Part shown: piece by piece, positions 61,340-64,000 of the stretch
Numbering within the stretch: position 1 is the first letter of the stretch
How the letters are laid out: every line of letters starts with the position of its first letter
NCBI GenBank assembly: GCA_030762935.1
Contig: CM060900.1
Span: 285,396,284-285,460,283, forward strand
Direction: 5' to 3'
DNA from: Hymenopus coronatus
Taxonomy: Eukaryota; Arthropoda; Insecta; Mantodea; Hymenopodidae
DNA: 64,000 bases
Notes under the pieces: generated by a model
What the model was told of the DNA's origin: nothing
The model's database searches: none
Seen by the model: only the letters and a program-made list of their open reading frames with translations
Translations under genes and position numbers: made by a program

Positions 61340-61674
61340 CTCCCCAGCCTAAAAGAAGCCATGGGGTGCAACCCAGTGCCTATTACAATAATCAAGAAGG
61401 TAAGTGCTTTTAAAGCAGGTAAGTGTATATTTTGTATAAAACTTATAGTGGTGAACCTTAACAGTAATCAGAATTGCCTATGTTACATTTATGAAGTTAT
61501 TTTGTTATAAAGTTATCTCCTGTTGCAGGACCAGCAGGAAGCACGCCTCCATCTTCCTGTGCGGACTCGGTAAGTGTCCTGTTTGACAATCTCTCTGATT
61601 ACATTTATGCAGAATTACAAATGTGCTAAAGTCTGAACAAAATTGAAACATCAGTTGTAAATATTACACAGTTT

Positions 61675-63640
61675 TCAATACAAAGTATTTATTGTCGCAT
61701 AGTACACACTTGGCTTTGTATCTGGCGATACCGCGTTGCCGGATGTCTTGTCGACCAGGTCGGAAGTTTCCACGGTAAGAAGTTCAGTGGTGGTTTCTTC
61801 CTTACCCTGGATGCCGTCTCTTGTAGGATTCAATTTGGAGCGTCGGTCTCGACGAAAAATCATTCTTGTAGCCCATCACTTCTTCTTGTAGATCAGGAAC
61901 AGTAGTGCAAGGCATAGGATAGTTATGCCTATTCTCATTCCACTCCAAGCAGTAACAGCTGTAGCTCCATCATCTCTGAGGAACGCCGTTCGAGCCTCGT
62001 GCATGCCGTTGATGATATGTTGTAGAGACAATTGCGGCGACTTGTCATCAGCTCTCTTCTCTTTCTGGATGGCTGCTACATCAGATTTGCTGCATCATTT
62101 ATGGTGGTGAAATTTATAGTTTTCTCAGGCGACAGGATATTAGTGATATCAGGAACTAAAATGGTGTCTTCTGCCACACTCCAATGACTTTCTCCAGTAA
62201 CAGCAGGCAGTAACGTCATTGATGCTGAATGGAAGTTTACAATCCAGGTCGTCGGTTAAGACACCTGTATCATGCTGAACTAGAAGACTTGTGGATTCTT
62301 GTTTGCGCGTTAACCAGGATTTCGCAATCTTGAGTGGGCTCGAAACCGAGTAGATACAATAGCTTCTCCCTCTGGATTTGACATAACACCAGACTGGCGA
62401 AAATTCAGGTTATATGGGGATTCTTTTACATAGGCGATGGACATTGGATTCTTGGCCAAAATAAAGGGAGGAAACACATGTAGGAGTATTTGCAGAATAT
62501 AGTGCAAATTCAGCAGGACAAATAGAAATGGATCCGGATTTTTATTTCGTGATCAAGGAATCTGTGAGTAGAGCAGGCCTTTGTGAATCACCAGCAACCG
62601 CCAAGTATTTAACTGTGGTATCTACTGGTACATGATGCTTAATTTCCGGAACCTCTACTGCTAATGGTAAAACTTGAAACAAATCGAATGTCCTGTCCAT
62701 ACCTTTTAGTGGTATTTTAACTAAAGTCCTAACCATTTTAGTCATAGAATATGCAAAAACATCACAAAGATCATAATAGATATGCATATCCTTAATTTCA
62801 ACTCCTGCTAAAAGAGAAGTTCCCCTAGGTAATTCGGGTACAATGGTACTCAGGATAGTGGATAGATTTCTTGGTGGAACAATAGTGACACTCAATCTTC
62901 CGGCAGCTAATATATCAAGTCCTTCATGTAATTGCATAATTTGTTGTTGCAAATTTACTATAAATAATGATATCTCACTAACAGCTGAAGCTGTATGGAA
63001 TTTGATTATTACGCATCTAGTTAATTCATAAAAAGTTTGTAATGTTTCCGTATTATGAGTAGCCCTTTCATCAATATTACTGATGTAAGTTATCAGTTCT
63101 TCAGATATATGAAGTAATTTTGAAGCGACATTTTCAAATTTGGCAATTGGAGTATGCACTCTATCAATTTCAGTTCTATCTGGTACACCAAAGAGAAATT
63201 TGAGCGCTGTACCACCTACATCCATGGCACCCCTCTTTTCACAACAGTATAATCTTTGTCCGGTAGGAATTAATCTAAATCTTCAACTTTAATTTTTAAT
63301 AATTGAAAATTCTTTTTCAATTTTATTATTTCAATCCAGTCAACGAGTCTAGATACATCTGATATTTTGATTAAATTTAGCTCTTCAAAAACATCCTCTA
63401 TATGCCTGATCGTGTCAGCATATGGCTGAATTGGTACATCGATTCCAATTATCCATTTACTTCCGGTCACCAAGATTGTTTCCTGATAGGCAAATACTAA
63501 GTCCTTAGTCATTAAAGGTTTACGATCTCGCCTTGCCCCTATAGAACCAGCAATATGAGAGAAAAAGAAAAGCCGACTTAGCTTGTTTAAAAAGAAATAT
63601 TCACTTAATTTTGTTGCTTCTTGTTCAACGAAATTAAATT
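61675..63640 (-). pseudogene. Env (baculovirus F-like fusion protein) pseudogene
   Basis: The minus strand keeps an Env of the errantivirus/baculovirus F type, which in intact elements is a membrane fusion glycoprotein. An upstream piece (63640-63270) contains ILVTGSKWIIGIDVPIQPYA. A basic pair and a glycine-rich fusion-peptide-like segment with KFLFG follow (near 63235-63180). Next come a long helical ectodomain piece (63225-62542), a cysteine-containing stretch in another frame (about 62530-62300), a membrane anchor (about 61930-61890, ITILCLALLFLIYKKK), and a cytoplasmic tail to 61675. Breaks seen are a stop at 63270, a frame change near 63230, a stop at 62542, frame changes between 62540 and 62000, and a stop at 61876-61878 directly after the anchor. 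No functional protein can be made. Confidence 0.8.
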
Positions 63641-63709
63641 AAATTAGGTTTTTTCCTCACGAACATAACTTTTATAGAACTAGCGTTATTAGAACTTTTA
63701 TGTTTCAGC

Positions 63710-64000
63710 TCAAGCCCGGAGCCTTAGGTAATATGGCAATTCTCCCTGAGGTACATCTTCTCTAGCCCTATTACTTTCATCATTTTCATTTGGTTGCGCT
63801 AGCGCCGTTTCATCACAAATGTTCGTAGGATCCCCAACATTAGAAGAATGATATATGTCTTGTTCATTTGGAAATCATTCTGCAGTCAACCTTGGCTATG
63901 CAGTTGAGATATGACCTCACGTAAATCAACTACTTCTTCCGTTGTTTCGGTATTATCAATTTCTGGCCGGCCATGATGACAACGCTTCAAGTGGTTTATA
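63710..64000 (-). pseudogene. Pol C-terminus (after integrase) of the retroelement
   Basis: At the window edge the minus strand reads INHLKRCHHGRPEIDNTETT, the type of basic tail that follows the integrase core of Ty3/gypsy Pol. It is broken by a stop and a one-base frame change near 63880-63890, then continues in a second frame through an acidic stretch to GELPYYLRLRA and TGA at 63710-63712. The final YYLRLR motif resembles the YNLRPR-type end of gypsy Pol proteins. Most of pol lies outside the window. Confidence 0.65.

Larger units (their letters stand above)
60494..64000 (-). mobile_element. Endogenous errantivirus-like (Ty3/gypsy) retroelement, 3' portion
   Basis: Read on the minus strand from the window edge, the order is Pol C-terminus (64000-63710), Env remnant (about 63640-61675), about 335 bp of 3' untranslated sequence, a purine tract (AGGCTGGGGAG, complement of 61340-61350), and a probable 3' LTR. 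This order and the Pol and Env types match insect errantiviruses. Every coding part is broken, so it is an old inactive copy. The 5' LTR, gag and most of pol would lie beyond 64000. Confidence 0.75.

Noticed and set aside
61348..61569. Two apparent + strand mini-exons (61348-61399 and 61529-61569) with good AG/GTAAGT sites and a jointly open frame
   Set aside because: They lie antisense to the retroelement between the Env stop and the LTR. The polypyrimidine tract of the first acceptor is simply the complement of the retroviral purine tract. Without transcripts they are more likely chance.

Overview
The window looks like nuclear DNA of an arthropod, most likely an insect. Outside a large satellite the DNA is AT-rich, full of TAA/ATT microsatellites and broken mobile elements. 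These are an irritans-type mariner, a hAT transposase relic, a tRNA-derived SINE family, a non-LTR retrotransposon 3' end, and a gypsy/errantivirus-like retrovirus with an env remnant. No single marker fixes the species. There are no bacterial-style genes, operons, tRNA or rRNA genes, or CRISPR arrays.

Positions 1-42175 are one uninterrupted tandem array of a 24-bp monomer, about 1,750 copies by length, cut off by the left edge of the window. The monomer is CCAGAACCAGCTACTAT plus a 7-base tag, usually GCCTGTT, AGCTATT or CCCTGTT. Because 24 is a multiple of 3 the array is open over long stretches in several frames on both strands; the forward reading is an 8-residue repeat of the PEPATMPV/PEPATIAI type. 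Monomers are organised into higher-order repeats. Block A (1 to about 18.5 kb) holds nearly three copies of a 6,307-bp unit, which is 263 monomers minus 5 nt. Block C (about 24.5-36.8 kb) holds four copies of a 3,068-bp unit, which is 128 monomers minus 4 nt. Blocks B and D are mosaics of related monomers. The 5-nt and 4-nt deficits are fully accounted for by identifiable small deletions shared by every copy. These shared lesions and stop codons argue that the array spread as non-coding satellite. Each monomer junction reads TTCCAGAA, an inverted TTC-nn-GAA pair like the heat-shock-factor half-site pair.

From 42.2 to 50 kb the DNA is mostly gene-free. It holds microsatellites, a GA repeat, three SINE copies and a degenerate tandem repeat.

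From 50 to 54.2 kb there is a possible small host gene on the + strand. A first coding exon (50174-50405) ends in phase 1, and a transmembrane exon (53205-53364) begins in the matching phase. A dead mariner with intact inverted ends (50760-52045) sits in the putative intron. The tail of the transmembrane exon, with its GTAAGT donor, is tandemly copied seven times to about 54.15 kb.

From 54.3 to 57.2 kb two arms of degenerate short repeats of opposite orientation flank a non-LTR retrotransposon 3' end. A hAT relic follows (57.65-58.58 kb, minus strand), then a fourth SINE. The right end (about 60.5-64 kb, minus strand) is the 3' part of an endogenous errantivirus-like element: the Pol C-terminus, a broken Env, a purine tract and a probable LTR.
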